Positions 1 to 8,584 of a stretch of 64,000 nucleotides of DNA are shown in pieces. The notes under the pieces were generated by a model. The model did not search any database and had not been told where the DNA came from. It saw only the letters and a list, made by a program, of their open reading frames with translations. The stretch spans positions 2,026,501 to 2,090,500 of the forward strand of contig NZ_CP129107.1 of NCBI RefSeq assembly GCF_030406725.1, given 5' to 3'. This DNA is from Alteriqipengyuania flavescens. GTDB taxonomy: Bacteria > Pseudomonadota > Alphaproteobacteria > Sphingomonadales > Sphingomonadaceae. Made by a program: the position numbers and the translations under genes. Numbering within the stretch: the first letter of the stretch is position 1; every line of letters begins with the position of its first letter.

Positions 1-249
1 ACCATTTCATCGTCTTTTGGCCCTGGGTGGGCTGCAAATGCCGGATGGCTCCGTTTCCGGTGCTCACGGACTTAAGTCCGCTGCGCTCCGGTTCTCGCCC
101 TCCGACATTTTCGCTTCCACCCAAGCCCAAAATCCGACGAAATGGATTTTTATCGAAGACGGACCGCTGTCGGTTCGCGCGCTGGCCAACGAGGTTTCGT
201 TCGCCGGCGCTTTTCGCGTTTGACGGGAAACCGTCGGTAAGGAGTGGCC
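1..249. other. Non-coding leader upstream of ffh with palindromes
   Basis: No convincing gene is seen here; the short open frames give arginine/proline-rich peptides with no family resemblance. Two inverted repeats stand out. CGGACTTAAGTCCG at 67-80 is a perfect 14-bp palindrome. AAAATCC (129-135) pairs with GGATTTT (144-150) around an 8-base loop and is followed by a further T and then A, so it could be the terminator of a gene left of the window. A Shine-Dalgarno TAAGGAG lies at 238-244, just before ffh. Confidence 0.5.
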
Positions 250-1731
250 ATGTTCGACACGCTGTCCGATCGCCTTGGCGGGGTTTTCGACCGCCTGCGC
301 GGCCGCGGTGCGCTGCGCGAACAGGATGTGCGCGATGCCATGCGCGAGGTGCGCATCGCCCTGCTGGAAGCCGATGTGGCGCTTCCGGTCGCGCGCGACT
401 TCATCGACAAGGTTACCGAAAAGGCCGTCGGCCAGGATGTCCTGAAGTCGGTCACGCCCGGCCAGATGGTCGTCAAGATCGTCAACGACGAACTGATCAA
501 CATGCTCGGCGGGGACGCCGCCAGCAAGGAAGGCCGCGCGGGCGAGGCGGAGCCGCTCAACCTCGAGGCGAAGCCGCCGGTCGTGATCATGATGGTCGGC
601 CTACAGGGCTCGGGCAAGACCACCAGCACCGCGAAGCTCGCCAAGTACCTGCGCGAAAAGATGGGCAAGAAGCCGATGATGGCCTCGCTCGACGTCGCGC
701 GCCCGGCCGCGCAGCAGCAGCTCGCCATCCTCGGCGAACAGGCCGATGTCGCGACCCTGCCGATCGTCGCCGGCCAGCAGCCGGTCGACATCGCCCGCCG
801 CGCGCTCGATTCCGCGCGGCTGCAGAATGTCGACGTGGTGCTGCTCGATACCGCGGGCCGCCTGCACGTCGACGATGCGCTGATGGCGGAAATGAAGGCG
901 GTTGCGGGCGTATCCGCGCCCACCGAAGTGCTGCTGGTGGTCGACAGCCTGACCGGCCAGGACGCGGTCAACGTCGCCCAGAACTTCTCTGACGAGGTGC
1001 CGCTGACCGGCGTTATCCTGACCCGGATGGACGGCGATGCCCGCGGCGGTGCGGCGCTGTCCATGCGCGCGGTGACCGGCAAGCCGATCAAGTTTGCCGG
1101 CACGGGCGAGAAGCTTGATGCGCTGGAGGCCTTCCACCCCGGCCGCGTGGCCGACCGCATCCTGGGCATGGGCGATGTCGTCAGCCTGGTCGAAAAGGCC
1201 GCCGAGGTCATCGACAAGGAAGACGCCGACCGCATGGCCGAGCGGATGATGAAGGGACAGTTCGACATGAACGACCTTCGCGCCCAGTTGAAGCAGATGC
1301 AGAACATGGGCGGCCTCGGCATGCTGGCGGGCATGATGCCGGGAATGAAGAAGGCCAAGGCGGCGATGGCGGCCAGCGGCATGGACGACAAGGTGCTGGT
1401 CCACATGGACGCAATCATCGGTTCGATGACCGCCAAGGAGCGCACCAATCCCGGCCTGATGAACGCTAAGCGCAAGAAGCGCGTCGCGGCAGGCAGCGGC
1501 ACCTCCGTGCAGGAGGTGAACAAGATCCTGAAGATGCACCAGGAAATGGGCCGCGCAATGAAGCAGATCAAGAAAATGGGCGGGCTGAAGGGCCTCGGCG
1601 CGCTGTTCGGTGGGGGTGGACCCGGCGGAATGGGCGGTGGCGGTGGGGGCATGCCCGGACTTCCCGGCGGGCTGGGCGGCGGCGCAGGCAGCCTCCCGCC
1701 CGACCTCCAGAACCTCATCAACAAGAAATAA
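250..1731 (+). CDS. ffh: Signal recognition particle protein Ffh
   Basis: GTPase subunit of the signal recognition particle. It binds 4.5S RNA and signal sequences of nascent membrane proteins and docks with FtsY at the inner membrane. The 493-residue protein has the N-terminal four-helix bundle, the G domain with P-loop GLQGSGKT near residue 115, DTAGR near 200, TRMDGDARGG near 260, and a methionine-rich M domain ending in a glycine-rich tail. The ATG at 250 is chosen because TAAGGAG (238-244) is correctly spaced; the in-frame GTG at 244 overlaps that signal. It is the first gene of the ffh-rpsP-rimM-trmD-rplS cluster. Confidence 0.97.
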   Translation: MFDTLSDRLGGVFDRLRGRGALREQDVRDAMREVRIALLEADVALPVARDFIDKVTEKAVGQDVLKSVTPGQMVVKIVNDELINMLGGDAASKEGRAGEAEPLNLEAKPPVVIMMVGLQGSGKTTSTAKLAKYLREKMGKKPMMASLDVARPAAQQQLAILGEQADVATLPIVAGQQPVDIARRALDSARLQNVDVVLLDTAGRLHVDDALMAEMKAVAGVSAPTEVLLVVDSLTGQDAVNVAQNFSDEVPLTGVILTRMDGDARGGAALSMRAVTGKPIKFAGTGEKLDALEAFHPGRVADRILGMGDVVSLVEKAAEVIDKEDADRMAERMMKGQFDMNDLRAQLKQMQNMGGLGMLAGMMPGMKKAKAAMAASGMDDKVLVHMDAIIGSMTAKERTNPGLMNAKRKKRVAAGSGTSVQEVNKILKMHQEMGRAMKQIKKMGGLKGLGALFGGGGPGGMGGGGGGMPGLPGGLGGGAGSLPPDLQNLINKK

Positions 1732-1764
1732 TTTCAAGATATTACATCGGAAAGGTAACTACCC

Positions 1765-2259
1765 ATGGCAATTGCACTTCGTCTTTCGCGCGGCGGCGCC
1801 AAGAAGCGTCCCTATTATCGCATCGTCGCCGCCGACAGCCGCAAGCCGCGTGACGGCAAATACCTGGAGCAGATCGGCACCTACAACCCGCTGCTCGCCA
1901 AGGATGACGAAAACCGCGTCAACCTGAACGAAGACCGCGCCCGTTACTGGCTCGGCGTCGGCGCGCAGCCGTCCGACCGCGTGGCCCGCTTCCTCGACGC
2001 GGCCGGCATCATGGAGCGCAAGGCCAGGAACAACCCGAAGAAGGGCGAACCGGGCGAAGCCGCCAAGGAACGCGCCGAGGAAAAGGCTGCCAAGGCTGCC
2101 GAAGCCGAGGAAGCTAAGAAGGCTGCCGAGGAAGAAGCCAAAGCCGAGGCTGAAAAGCCCGCCGAGGAAGAAGCTCCGGCCGAAGAAGCTGCTGCCGAAG
2201 AAGGCGCCGCTGCCGAAGCTGCGGAAACCGCCGACGAAGCCGAAGAAAAGGCCGAGTAA
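1765..2259 (+). CDS. rpsP: 30S ribosomal protein S16
   Basis: Small-subunit protein S16, needed for 30S assembly. The first 80 or so residues are the canonical domain (start [20 protein letters not shown]). The protein is 164 residues, about twice the usual S16 length, because residues from about 85 onward form a low-complexity Ala/Glu/Lys tail. Such tails occur in alphaproteobacterial S16, but this one is long. It lies 33 bp after ffh and its stop overlaps the rimM start by one base (TAATG), so the two are probably translationally coupled. Confidence 0.97.
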   Translation: MAIALRLSRGGAKKRPYYRIVAADSRKPRDGKYLEQIGTYNPLLAKDDENRVNLNEDRARYWLGVGAQPSDRVARFLDAAGIMERKARNNPKKGEPGEAAKERAEEKAAKAAEAEEAKKAAEEEAKAEAEKPAEEEAPAEEAAAEEGAAAEAAETADEAEEKAE

Positions 2260-2885
2260 TGGGCAAACTCCCCTCCCCGCGCGGGGAGGGGGCGGGGGAG
2301 GGGCGTACCGCATCTGCGGGCGCAGAACCCCCACCCCAACCCCTCCCCACCGGGGAGGGGCTTGCTCGCCAATCGACCACGCGCGTCACACTGGCCGCCA
2401 TCACCGGCGCGCACGGTGTGGCGGGCCAGGTCCGGCTGAAGCTGTTCGGGGAAGGGCTGGAGGCGCTGGAGGCGCACCGGTCCTTTAACGCCCATGTCCC
2501 CGGCGGCACGCTGACGCTGCAGAAGCTGCGCAGCGACAACAAGGGCGGCGCGATCGCCCGCTTTGCCGAAGTGCCGGATCGCACGGCGGCCGAAGCCCTG
2601 CGGGGCACCGCGCTGGAAGTCCCGCGCGACGCGCTACCGCCGCTGGAAGAGGGCGAATTCTACCACGCCGACCTTCTCGGCCTGCCCGCGGTCACGACCG
2701 AAGGCGAGCTCATCGGGACGGTGATCGCGGTCGAGAATTTCGGCGCCACCGACATCGTCGAGATCGAACGCAATCCCCCGCCTGCAAAGGGCATGCGCAC
2801 CGTGATGGTGCCCCTGACGCCTGAAGCCGTGCCCGAATGGAATGGCAAGCGGCTGGTGGTGAACGCAGATTTCGTTGAGGCCTAG
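2259..2885 (+). CDS. rimM: Ribosome maturation factor RimM
   Basis: Assists 16S rRNA processing and 30S head assembly, binding S19. The recognisable RimM domain starts at about residue 41 (TRVTLAAITGAHGVAG), continues through the PRC-barrel half, and ends at residue 208. Residues 4-37 are encoded by a GC-rich palindromic repeat and have no RimM counterpart. I see no ATG, GTG or TTG in frame between the repeat and the conserved domain, so the protein probably starts at 2259 and carries the repeat-encoded extension. Its stop shares a CTAG with the convergent oxidoreductase gene. Confidence 0.93.
   Translation: MGKLPSPRGEGAGEGRTASAGAEPPPQPLPTGEGLARQSTTRVTLAAITGAHGVAGQVRLKLFGEGLEALEAHRSFNAHVPGGTLTLQKLRSDNKGGAIARFAEVPDRTAAEALRGTALEVPRDALPPLEEGEFYHADLLGLPAVTTEGELIGTVIAVENFGATDIVEIERNPPPAKGMRTVMVPLTPEAVPEWNGKRLVVNADFVEA
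2268..2363 (-). repeat. GC-rich palindromic repeat, copy 1 (translated in rimM)
   Basis: Two G/C hairpins flank a short spacer: CCCCTCCCCGCGCGGGGAGG at the left and CCCCTCCCCACCGGGGAGGGG-type pairing at the right. Read on the minus strand, it aligns with the trmD repeat at 4079-4194: both begin AAGCCCCT, have a hairpin, then GGGGTTGGGG, then GGGGGTTCTG. The same element family is therefore inserted here in the opposite orientation. It supplies the N-terminal codons of rimM. Confidence 0.8.
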
Positions 2886-3790
2886 CGCCTGATCGGCTGC
2901 TTTTCCGCAAGATCGTTGCGGATCGTCGTCGCCGCGACGCCGGCGGCGCCCATCGCGTGGCTGATCTGGTCGAGGCCCAGCACCACGTCGCCCGCCGCGT
3001 AGAGGCCGGGAACGCTGGTGCGCTGGTGGTCGTCCACCACGATGCAGCCGTCCCCGGTCGTTTCCGCGCCCGCAGATGCCGCAAGTTCGGATCGGACATC
3101 GCTGCCCATTGCGGGATAGATGCTGTCGAACTCCAGCCAGCCATCGGCCGTTTCGACCGCGATGCGTTCTCCGCGCAGCTCGTACTTGCCGCAGGGGCCG
3201 TCCACCCGCGCCACGCCCGCTTCGTCGAGCGTTGCGAGGCATTCGGCATCGAGGTCATGGTCGCTGTCGGGCGATACCAGGGTCAGGTCGCGGGTGAAGC
3301 CGCGCAGGAATATCGTTTCCGCGGTGCCATGGTCGCCCGTGCCGATCACGCCCACGCGCTTGTCGGTCACCTCGTATCCGTCGCACACGGGGCAATAGCG
3401 CAGTAGCCCTTTCGCCAGCGCATCGTCATGCAGAACGTCGTCCATGCCGGGCGGGTGGCGGTTGAACACGCCGGTCGCCAGCAGCACGCTGCGCGCGGTG
3501 AAAGTGCCTTCGTCCGTGCCGATGGTGAAATGGTCGCCCGTCCTGGCGAGGTGCGCGACACGCTTTTCCTCGTGCACCGCGCCGTATTTTTCCGCCTGCT
3601 CCAGCATCCGACCGATAAGTTCCAGCCCTGCGATACCATCGGGATAGCCGGCATGGTTGTGCGTACACGGGATCAGCGCCGCGCGGCTGGTGCCGCAATC
3701 GAACAGCCGGATGTCGAGGTGGTAGCGGGCAAGATAGATCGCGGCCGTCAGCCCCGCCGGCCCGCCGCCGATGATGATGCAATCGTCCAT
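2882..3790 (-). CDS. Thioredoxin-reductase-like FAD/NAD(P) oxidoreductase
   Basis: A 302-residue class II pyridine nucleotide-disulfide oxidoreductase. It has the FAD-binding GGGPAG at residues 8-13, a redox pair CPVC at 133-136 followed by DG as in thioredoxin reductases, the NAD(P) loop GTGDHG near 150, and a C-terminal GDVV FAD motif near 280. It may reduce thioredoxin or act as a free disulfide/flavin reductase; the substrate is not determinable. It lies antisense between rimM and trmD, sharing a CTAG stop overlap with rimM and diverging from trmD over 55 bp. The start at 3790 places the Rossmann fold at the N-terminus. Confidence 0.88.
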   Translation of the reverse strand: MDDCIIIGGGPAGLTAAIYLARYHLDIRLFDCGTSRAALIPCTHNHAGYPDGIAGLELIGRMLEQAEKYGAVHEEKRVAHLARTGDHFTIGTDEGTFTARSVLLATGVFNRHPPGMDDVLHDDALAKGLLRYCPVCDGYEVTDKRVGVIGTGDHGTAETIFLRGFTRDLTLVSPDSDHDLDAECLATLDEAGVARVDGPCGKYELRGERIAVETADGWLEFDSIYPAMGSDVRSELAASAGAETTGDGCIVVDDHQRTSVPGLYAAGDVVLGLDQISHAMGAAGVAATTIRNDLAEKQPIRR

Positions 3791-3845
3791 GCCCGCAACA
3801 ATGCACGGGATGGCATTGTGGTGCCCGCCCCTGTAGTGCCCACCC

Positions 3846-4688
3846 ATGACTTTCGCCGCAACCGTCCTCACGCTCTATCCCGAGATGTTTCCCGGGCCGC
3901 TGCGGCTGTCGCTGGCGGGGCGGGCGCTGGAGGAGCAGCGTTGGTCGCTCGAGACCGTGCAGATCCGCGACTTCGCCACCGACAAGCACCGCACGGTGGA
4001 CGACACGCCGGCGGGCGGCGGGGCGGGCATGGTGCTGAAGGCGGACGTGCTTGGACGTGCGCTCGATTCGGTTACAGCAAAGCCCCTTCCCTTGGGGGAA
4101 GGGGTTGGGGATGGGGGTTCTGTCGGTGACGGTGGCGGGACCCCATCACAGCCCCACACCCACCCCTCGATCCCCTCCCTTAAGGGAGGGGAGGCCGTGC
4201 GGCCGATCTTCGCCATGACGCCGCGTGGGAAACCCATCACGCAAGCGCGCATTCGTGAGATCGTGCAGGGGCCCGGCGTCATCATGCTGTGCGGCCGGTT
4301 CGAAGGCTTCGACGAACGGCTTTTCGAAGCGCGGCCCCAGGTCGAGCAGGTCAGCTTGGGCGACATCGTCCTGTCGGGCGGGGAACCCGCCGCGCTGGCC
4401 ATACTCGATGCTTGCATTCGGCTGCTTCCCGGCGTAATGGGCGCGGCTTCTAGCGGGACCGAGGAATCGTTCGAGGACGGTTTGCTCGAATACCCGCAGT
4501 ATACCCGACCTCAGGAATGGGAAGGGCGCACGATCCCTGAAGTGCTGCGATCGGGGGATCATGCGAAGGTTGCGGCATGGCGCAAGTCCATGGCCGAAGC
4601 CGATACACGGTCACGCAGGCCGGACCTTTGGGAGCGTTACAGTGACGCTCGGGACCGACCTGCCTCTGGCGCGCAGGAAAAAGACTGA
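3846..4688 (+). CDS. trmD: tRNA (guanine-N1)-methyltransferase TrmD
   Basis: Methylates G37 of tRNAs with S-adenosylmethionine, preventing +1 frameshifts. The trefoil-knot segments are present: [10 protein letters not shown] near residue 152, [11 protein letters not shown] near 174, [14 protein letters not shown] near 198 and YTRPQEWEG near 219. At 280 residues it is longer than typical family members because a repeat at 4079-4194 inserts about 39 residues (78-117) in frame between the GGGAGMV loop region and the [10 protein letters not shown] segment. The insertion lies in a loop known to be variable, so the enzyme is probably functional. It is the first gene after the divergent interruption, so it may have its own promoter. 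Confidence 0.94.
   Translation: MTFAATVLTLYPEMFPGPLRLSLAGRALEEQRWSLETVQIRDFATDKHRTVDDTPAGGGAGMVLKADVLGRALDSVTAKPLPLGEGVGDGGSVGDGGGTPSQPHTHPSIPSLKGGEAVRPIFAMTPRGKPITQARIREIVQGPGVIMLCGRFEGFDERLFEARPQVEQVSLGDIVLSGGEPAALAILDACIRLLPGVMGAASSGTEESFEDGLLEYPQYTRPQEWEGRTIPEVLRSGDHAKVAAWRKSMAEADTRSRRPDLWERYSDARDRPASGAQEKD
4079..4194 (+). repeat. GC-rich palindromic repeat, copy 2 (in-frame inside trmD)
   Basis: About 116 bp with a left hairpin (CCCCTTCCC pairing with GGGAAGGGG), a core GTTGGGGATGGGGGTTCTG, a variable middle, and a right hairpin (CCCCTCCCTTAAGGGAGGGG). It matches the minus strand of the rimM copy at 2268-2363. It is fully open in the trmD frame and encodes a Gly/Pro-rich peptide starting [12 protein letters not shown]. 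Ends are approximate. Confidence 0.8.
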
Positions 4689-4702
4689 AGGACTTTCAGG
4701 CC

Positions 4703-5071
4703 ATGAACCTGATCCAGGAACTCGAAGCCGAAGCGATCAAGAACCTCGGCAAGGACATTCCCGAATTTCGCGCGGGCGACACCGTGCGCGTCGGCGTGCG
4801 CGTCAAGGAAGGCGAGCGCGAGCGTATCCAGAATTTCGAAGGCGTCTGCATCGCGCGCAGCAACCGCGCGATGGGATCGAACTTCACCGTCCGCAAGATG
4901 AGCTTCGGCGAAGGCGTGGAGCGTGTCTTCCCGCTGTATTCGCCCAACGTGGACAGCATCACCGTGGTGCGCCGCGGTGTCGTGCGCCGCGCGAAGCTTT
5001 ACTACCTGCGCGGCCGCACCGGCAAGAGCGCGCGTATCGCGGAACGCCGCGTCAACGCGCCCAAGGCGTAA
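4703..5071 (+). CDS. rplS: 50S ribosomal protein L19
   Basis: Large-subunit protein at the 30S/50S interface. The 122 residues match L19 from end to end ([55 protein letters not shown]). GAAGGAC lies about 9 bases upstream of the ATG. It is the last gene of the ffh-rplS cluster and is followed by a strong intrinsic terminator. Confidence 0.97.
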   Translation: MNLIQELEAEAIKNLGKDIPEFRAGDTVRVGVRVKEGERERIQNFEGVCIARSNRAMGSNFTVRKMSFGEGVERVFPLYSPNVDSITVVRRGVVRRAKLYYLRGRTGKSARIAERRVNAPKA

Positions 5072-5091
5072 GCTTCCAAACATACCGTTTG

Positions 5092-5130
5092 AAAAAGGGG
5101 CGCTCCGGTCTACACCGGGGCGCCTTTTTT
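5092..5130 (+). terminator. Intrinsic terminator after rplS
   Basis: GGCGCTCCGGT (5099-5109), loop CTAC, ACCGGGGCGCC (5114-5124), then six T residues. The 11-bp stem has a single wobble pair and is preceded by an A run. This is a textbook Rho-independent terminator ending the translation operon. Confidence 0.93.
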
Positions 5131-5154
5131 CATGTTGGAAGAGAATGATCCCCC

Positions 5155-7395
5155 ATGCGCACTATGCTCGCCGCAATCCTCCTCGCCACCACCGCCGCCA
5201 CGCCGGCCTTCGCGCAGGAGGGCGGTGAGATGAGCGCAGCCGCCGAGACCGGCGACCTCAGCATCGAACGCGTCTTCGCCAGCCCGAGCCTCAACGGATC
5301 GAGCCCGCGCGGGGTCAAGCTGTCGCCCGACGGGCGCTACCTCACCGTGCTGCGCAACCGCGACGACGACCTGCAGCGGTATGACCTTTGGGGCTACGAC
5401 CGCGAGACCGGCGAATGGTCGATGCTGGTGGACAGCGAAAAGGTCGGTTCCGGCCGCGAATTGTCCGAGGCGGAGAAGATGCAGCGCGAGCGCATGCGGG
5501 TGGGCGGGCTGAAAGGCATCATCACCTACCAGTGGACCGATGCGGGCGATGCGGTCCTCGTGCCGCTGGACGGCGACCTTTACCTCGCCGGCCTGGACGG
5601 CAGCGTGACGCGCCTCACCGATACCGAAGCGAGCGAGCTCAACCCCAAGCTGTCGGACCAGGGCACCTATGTCTCCTTCGTGCGCGGCCGGCAGCTCTAT
5701 GTCGGCGAAGTGGGCGAAGAGCCGCAGCCGGTCACCCCGCTGGAGGAGGAGACCGTCACCTGGGGCGAGGCGGAATTCGTCGCGCAGGAGGAAATGGGGC
5801 GACTGACAGGCTATTGGTGGAGCCCGGACGAACAGCGCATCGCCGTGCAGCGGACCGATGAAAGCCCGGTCGGCATCGTTACCCGCGCGGCGATCGGCGC
5901 CACCGGCACGAAGGTTTTCGAGCAGCGCTACCCCGTGGCGGGCAGCGACAACGCCATCGTGGAACTCTACGTGCAAAACCCGGACGGCGGCGACCGGGTG
6001 AAAGTGGACCTCGGCGAAGAGAGCGACATCTACCTCGCCCGCGTGGACTGGGCGCCCGACGGCAGCCGCCTCTACGTGCAGCGCCAGAACCGCGAGCAGA
6101 CCGTGCTCGACATGCTGAGCGTGGACCCGGCGACCGGTGCCTCCAGCATCCTGTTCACGGAAAAGGCGGCTCAAGGGCACTGGACCAACCTCACCTACGA
6201 CTACAAATTCCTGAAGGACGGTTCGCTCATCTGGTGGAGCGAGCGCGACGGTTTCGGCCACCTCTACCGTTTCGATGATGACAACTGGACGCAGCTGACC
6301 GATGGCGACTGGGTCGTCACCGGACTGGTGGGCGTGGACCAGGATGCGGGCCGCGTGGTCTTCACCGGCAAGAAGGACGGCGTGCTGGAAACGCATATCT
6401 ACGCCTTCGACCTTGCCGATCCGGCGAACGTCGCGCGGCTGAGCGAGCCCGGCTACACCTACGGCGCCGGCATGGATCCCAGCGGCAAGACGCTGCTGAT
6501 CAGCCGCTCCTCCCCCGCGCAGCCCGGGCAGACCTATCTCGCCGATGCTAACGGTAACCGCCTGCAGTGGATCAATGAGAACGCGCTTGGCGCGGATCAT
6601 CCCTACGCGCCCTATCTCGCCAGCCACCGCATGCCGACTTTCGGCACGATCAAGGCCGATGACGGCACCGACCTGTACTGGCGGATGATCGCGCCGGAGA
6701 TGGAGGCGGGCAAGCGCTATCCCGTGTTCTTCAGCCACTATGGCGGCCCCGGCCCGCAAGTGGTGGACAATGGCTGGGGCGGCGCGCTGGAACAGGCGAT
6801 CGTCGACAAGGGCTACATCTATTTCGAGCTCGACAACCGCGGCAGCGCCAATCGCGGCGTCGATTTCGAAAAGCAGATCTACCGCGCGATGGCGGGCGTC
6901 GAGGTGGACGACCAGCGCGCCGGCGCCGAGTATCTCAAGTCGCTCGATTTCGTCGATCCGGCCAAGATCGCGATCTACGGCTGGTCCTATGGCGGCTACA
7001 TGACGCTGGCCCAGCTGGAAGAGGACCCGGGCCTTTATGCTGCCGGCATCTCCGGTGCACCGGTGACGAAGTGGGAGCTGTACGACACCCACTACACCGA
7101 ACGGTTCATGGGCACGCCGCAGGACGATGCGGAAGCTTACGAACGCTCCGCCGTGATCGCCGAATCCGTCAATATCACCGACCCGCTGCTGCTGATCCAC
7201 GGCATGGCGGACGATAACGTTGTGTTCGAGAATTCGAGCGAGCTGATCGCCACGATGCAGGAAGGGCGCGTGCCGTTCGAGATGATGCTCTACCCCGGAT
7301 ACACGCACCGCGTGGGGGGCGAGAACATCAGCCCGCACATGTGGAACACGATCTTCGCCTTCCTCGAACGCCACGGCGTGACCCCGCCGGAATAA
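5155..7395 (+). CDS. Secreted S9 family prolyl peptidase (DPP-IV-like)
   Basis: A 746-residue serine peptidase with a cleavable signal peptide (cut near AFAQE, residues 20-23), hence periplasmic. The N-terminal part is the beta-propeller of the S9B dipeptidyl-peptidase IV family. The C-terminal alpha/beta-hydrolase domain carries GWSYGG with nucleophile Ser611, Asp in GMADDN near residue 684, and His in GYTHR near 718. It probably removes Xaa-Pro dipeptides from imported peptides. It is monocistronic, 25 bp after the rplS terminator. Confidence 0.93.
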   Translation: MRTMLAAILLATTAATPAFAQEGGEMSAAAETGDLSIERVFASPSLNGSSPRGVKLSPDGRYLTVLRNRDDDLQRYDLWGYDRETGEWSMLVDSEKVGSGRELSEAEKMQRERMRVGGLKGIITYQWTDAGDAVLVPLDGDLYLAGLDGSVTRLTDTEASELNPKLSDQGTYVSFVRGRQLYVGEVGEEPQPVTPLEEETVTWGEAEFVAQEEMGRLTGYWWSPDEQRIAVQRTDESPVGIVTRAAIGATGTKVFEQRYPVAGSDNAIVELYVQNPDGGDRVKVDLGEESDIYLARVDWAPDGSRLYVQRQNREQTVLDMLSVDPATGASSILFTEKAAQGHWTNLTYDYKFLKDGSLIWWSERDGFGHLYRFDDDNWTQLTDGDWVVTGLVGVDQDAGRVVFTGKKDGVLETHIYAFDLADPANVARLSEPGYTYGAGMDPSGKTLLISRSSPAQPGQTYLADANGNRLQWINENALGADHPYAPYLASHRMPTFGTIKADDGTDLYWRMIAPEMEAGKRYPVFFSHYGGPGPQVVDNGWGGALEQAIVDKGYIYFELDNRGSANRGVDFEKQIYRAMAGVEVDDQRAGAEYLKSLDFVDPAKIAIYGWSYGGYMTLAQLEEDPGLYAAGISGAPVTKWELYDTHYTERFMGTPQDDAEAYERSAVIAESVNITDPLLLIHGMADDNVVFENSSELIATMQEGRVPFEMMLYPGYTHRVGGENISPHMWNTIFAFLERHGVTPPE

Positions 7396-7483
7396 GCCCG
7401 CCTAGGCCGCGCCCAAGACGAACTGCGCTTGCGGCGCGGCGGCAATGGCCTATCTGCGCAGCGAGATCTGATTGGAGCGATAC

Positions 7484-8509
7484 ATGGGTTACAAGGTGGC
7501 AATCGTCGGCGCGACGGGCAACGTCGGGCGCGAGATGATGCAGGTGCTGGCGGAACGCGAGTTTCCCTGTGAAGAGATTGCCGCGGTCGCATCGTCCCGC
7601 AGCCAGGGCACCGAGGTAGAGTTCGGTGACACCGGCCGGATGCTGAAATGCAGGAATATCGAGCATTTCGATTTTACCGGATGGGACATCGCCCTGTTTG
7701 CCGCAGGCAGCGGGGCGACGAAGGAATACGCGCCCAAGGCCGCCGCTGCGGGCTGCGTGGTGATCGACAATTCCTCGCTTTACCGGATGGACCCGGACGT
7801 CCCGCTGATCGTGCCCGAAGTGAATCCGGAGGCGATCGACGGCTACAAGAAGAAGAATATCATCGCCAACCCTAACTGCTCGACCGCGCAGCTTGTGGTG
7901 GCGCTGAAGCCGCTGCATGATGCCGCAACGATCAAGCGAGTGGTGGTCTCGACCTACCAGTCCGTCTCCGGTGCGGGGAAGGCCGGGATGGACGAACTGT
8001 TCGAACAGAGCCGCGCGATCTTCGTCGGCGATCCGGTGGAACCGCGCACTTTTACCAAGCAGATCGCCTTCAACGTGATCCCACATATCGACGTGTTCAT
8101 GGACGATGGTTCCACCAAGGAAGAGTGGAAGATGGTGGTCGAGACCAAGAAGATACTCGACCCCAAGATCAAGCTGAACGCCACCTGCGTGCGCGTGCCC
8201 GTGTTCGTCGGCCATTCCGAAGCCGTGAACATCGAGTTCGAAAACGAGATCAGCGCCAAGCAAGCGCAGGACATCCTGCGCGAATCGCCGGGCATCATGC
8301 TGGTCGATAAGCGCGAGGACGAAGGCTACGTCACCCCGGTCGAAAGCGCGGGCGACGGCGCGACCTACATCAGCCGCGTGCGCGAGGATCCGACGGTCGA
8401 CAACGGCATCACCCTGTGGTGCGTCAGCGACAACCTGCGCAAGGGAGCCGCGCTCAACGCGGTCCAGATCGCCGAATTGCTCGGCCGCACGCACCTGAAG
8501 AAGGGTTGA
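7484..8509 (+). CDS. asd: Aspartate-semialdehyde dehydrogenase
   Basis: Reduces aspartyl phosphate to aspartate semialdehyde with NADPH, the branch point to lysine/diaminopimelate, threonine and methionine. The 341-residue protein has the NADP loop GATGNVG at residues 9-15, the nucleophile Cys132 in NPNCSTAQ, and the substrate-binding VPVFVGHSE segment near 243. The ATG at 7484 is preferred over the in-frame TTG at 7472 because it begins directly at the Rossmann strand. Confidence 0.96.
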   Translation: MGYKVAIVGATGNVGREMMQVLAEREFPCEEIAAVASSRSQGTEVEFGDTGRMLKCRNIEHFDFTGWDIALFAAGSGATKEYAPKAAAAGCVVIDNSSLYRMDPDVPLIVPEVNPEAIDGYKKKNIIANPNCSTAQLVVALKPLHDAATIKRVVVSTYQSVSGAGKAGMDELFEQSRAIFVGDPVEPRTFTKQIAFNVIPHIDVFMDDGSTKEEWKMVVETKKILDPKIKLNATCVRVPVFVGHSEAVNIEFENEISAKQAQDILRESPGIMLVDKREDEGYVTPVESAGDGATYISRVREDPTVDNGITLWCVSDNLRKGAALNAVQIAELLGRTHLKKG

Positions 8510-8584
8510 GGAAACCCGGCATCGCGCCGGGCGTATGATTGGTGTATGCCGGGCGCACCCGCCTGGCCTATCTGGAGTTCGACC

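Noticed and set aside
5110-7374. Very long open frame antisense to the S9 peptidase gene
   Set aside because: High-GC coding sequence leaves its reverse strand open; the peptide is Arg/His/Val-rich with no family resemblance, while the plus strand has a signal peptide and catalytic triad.
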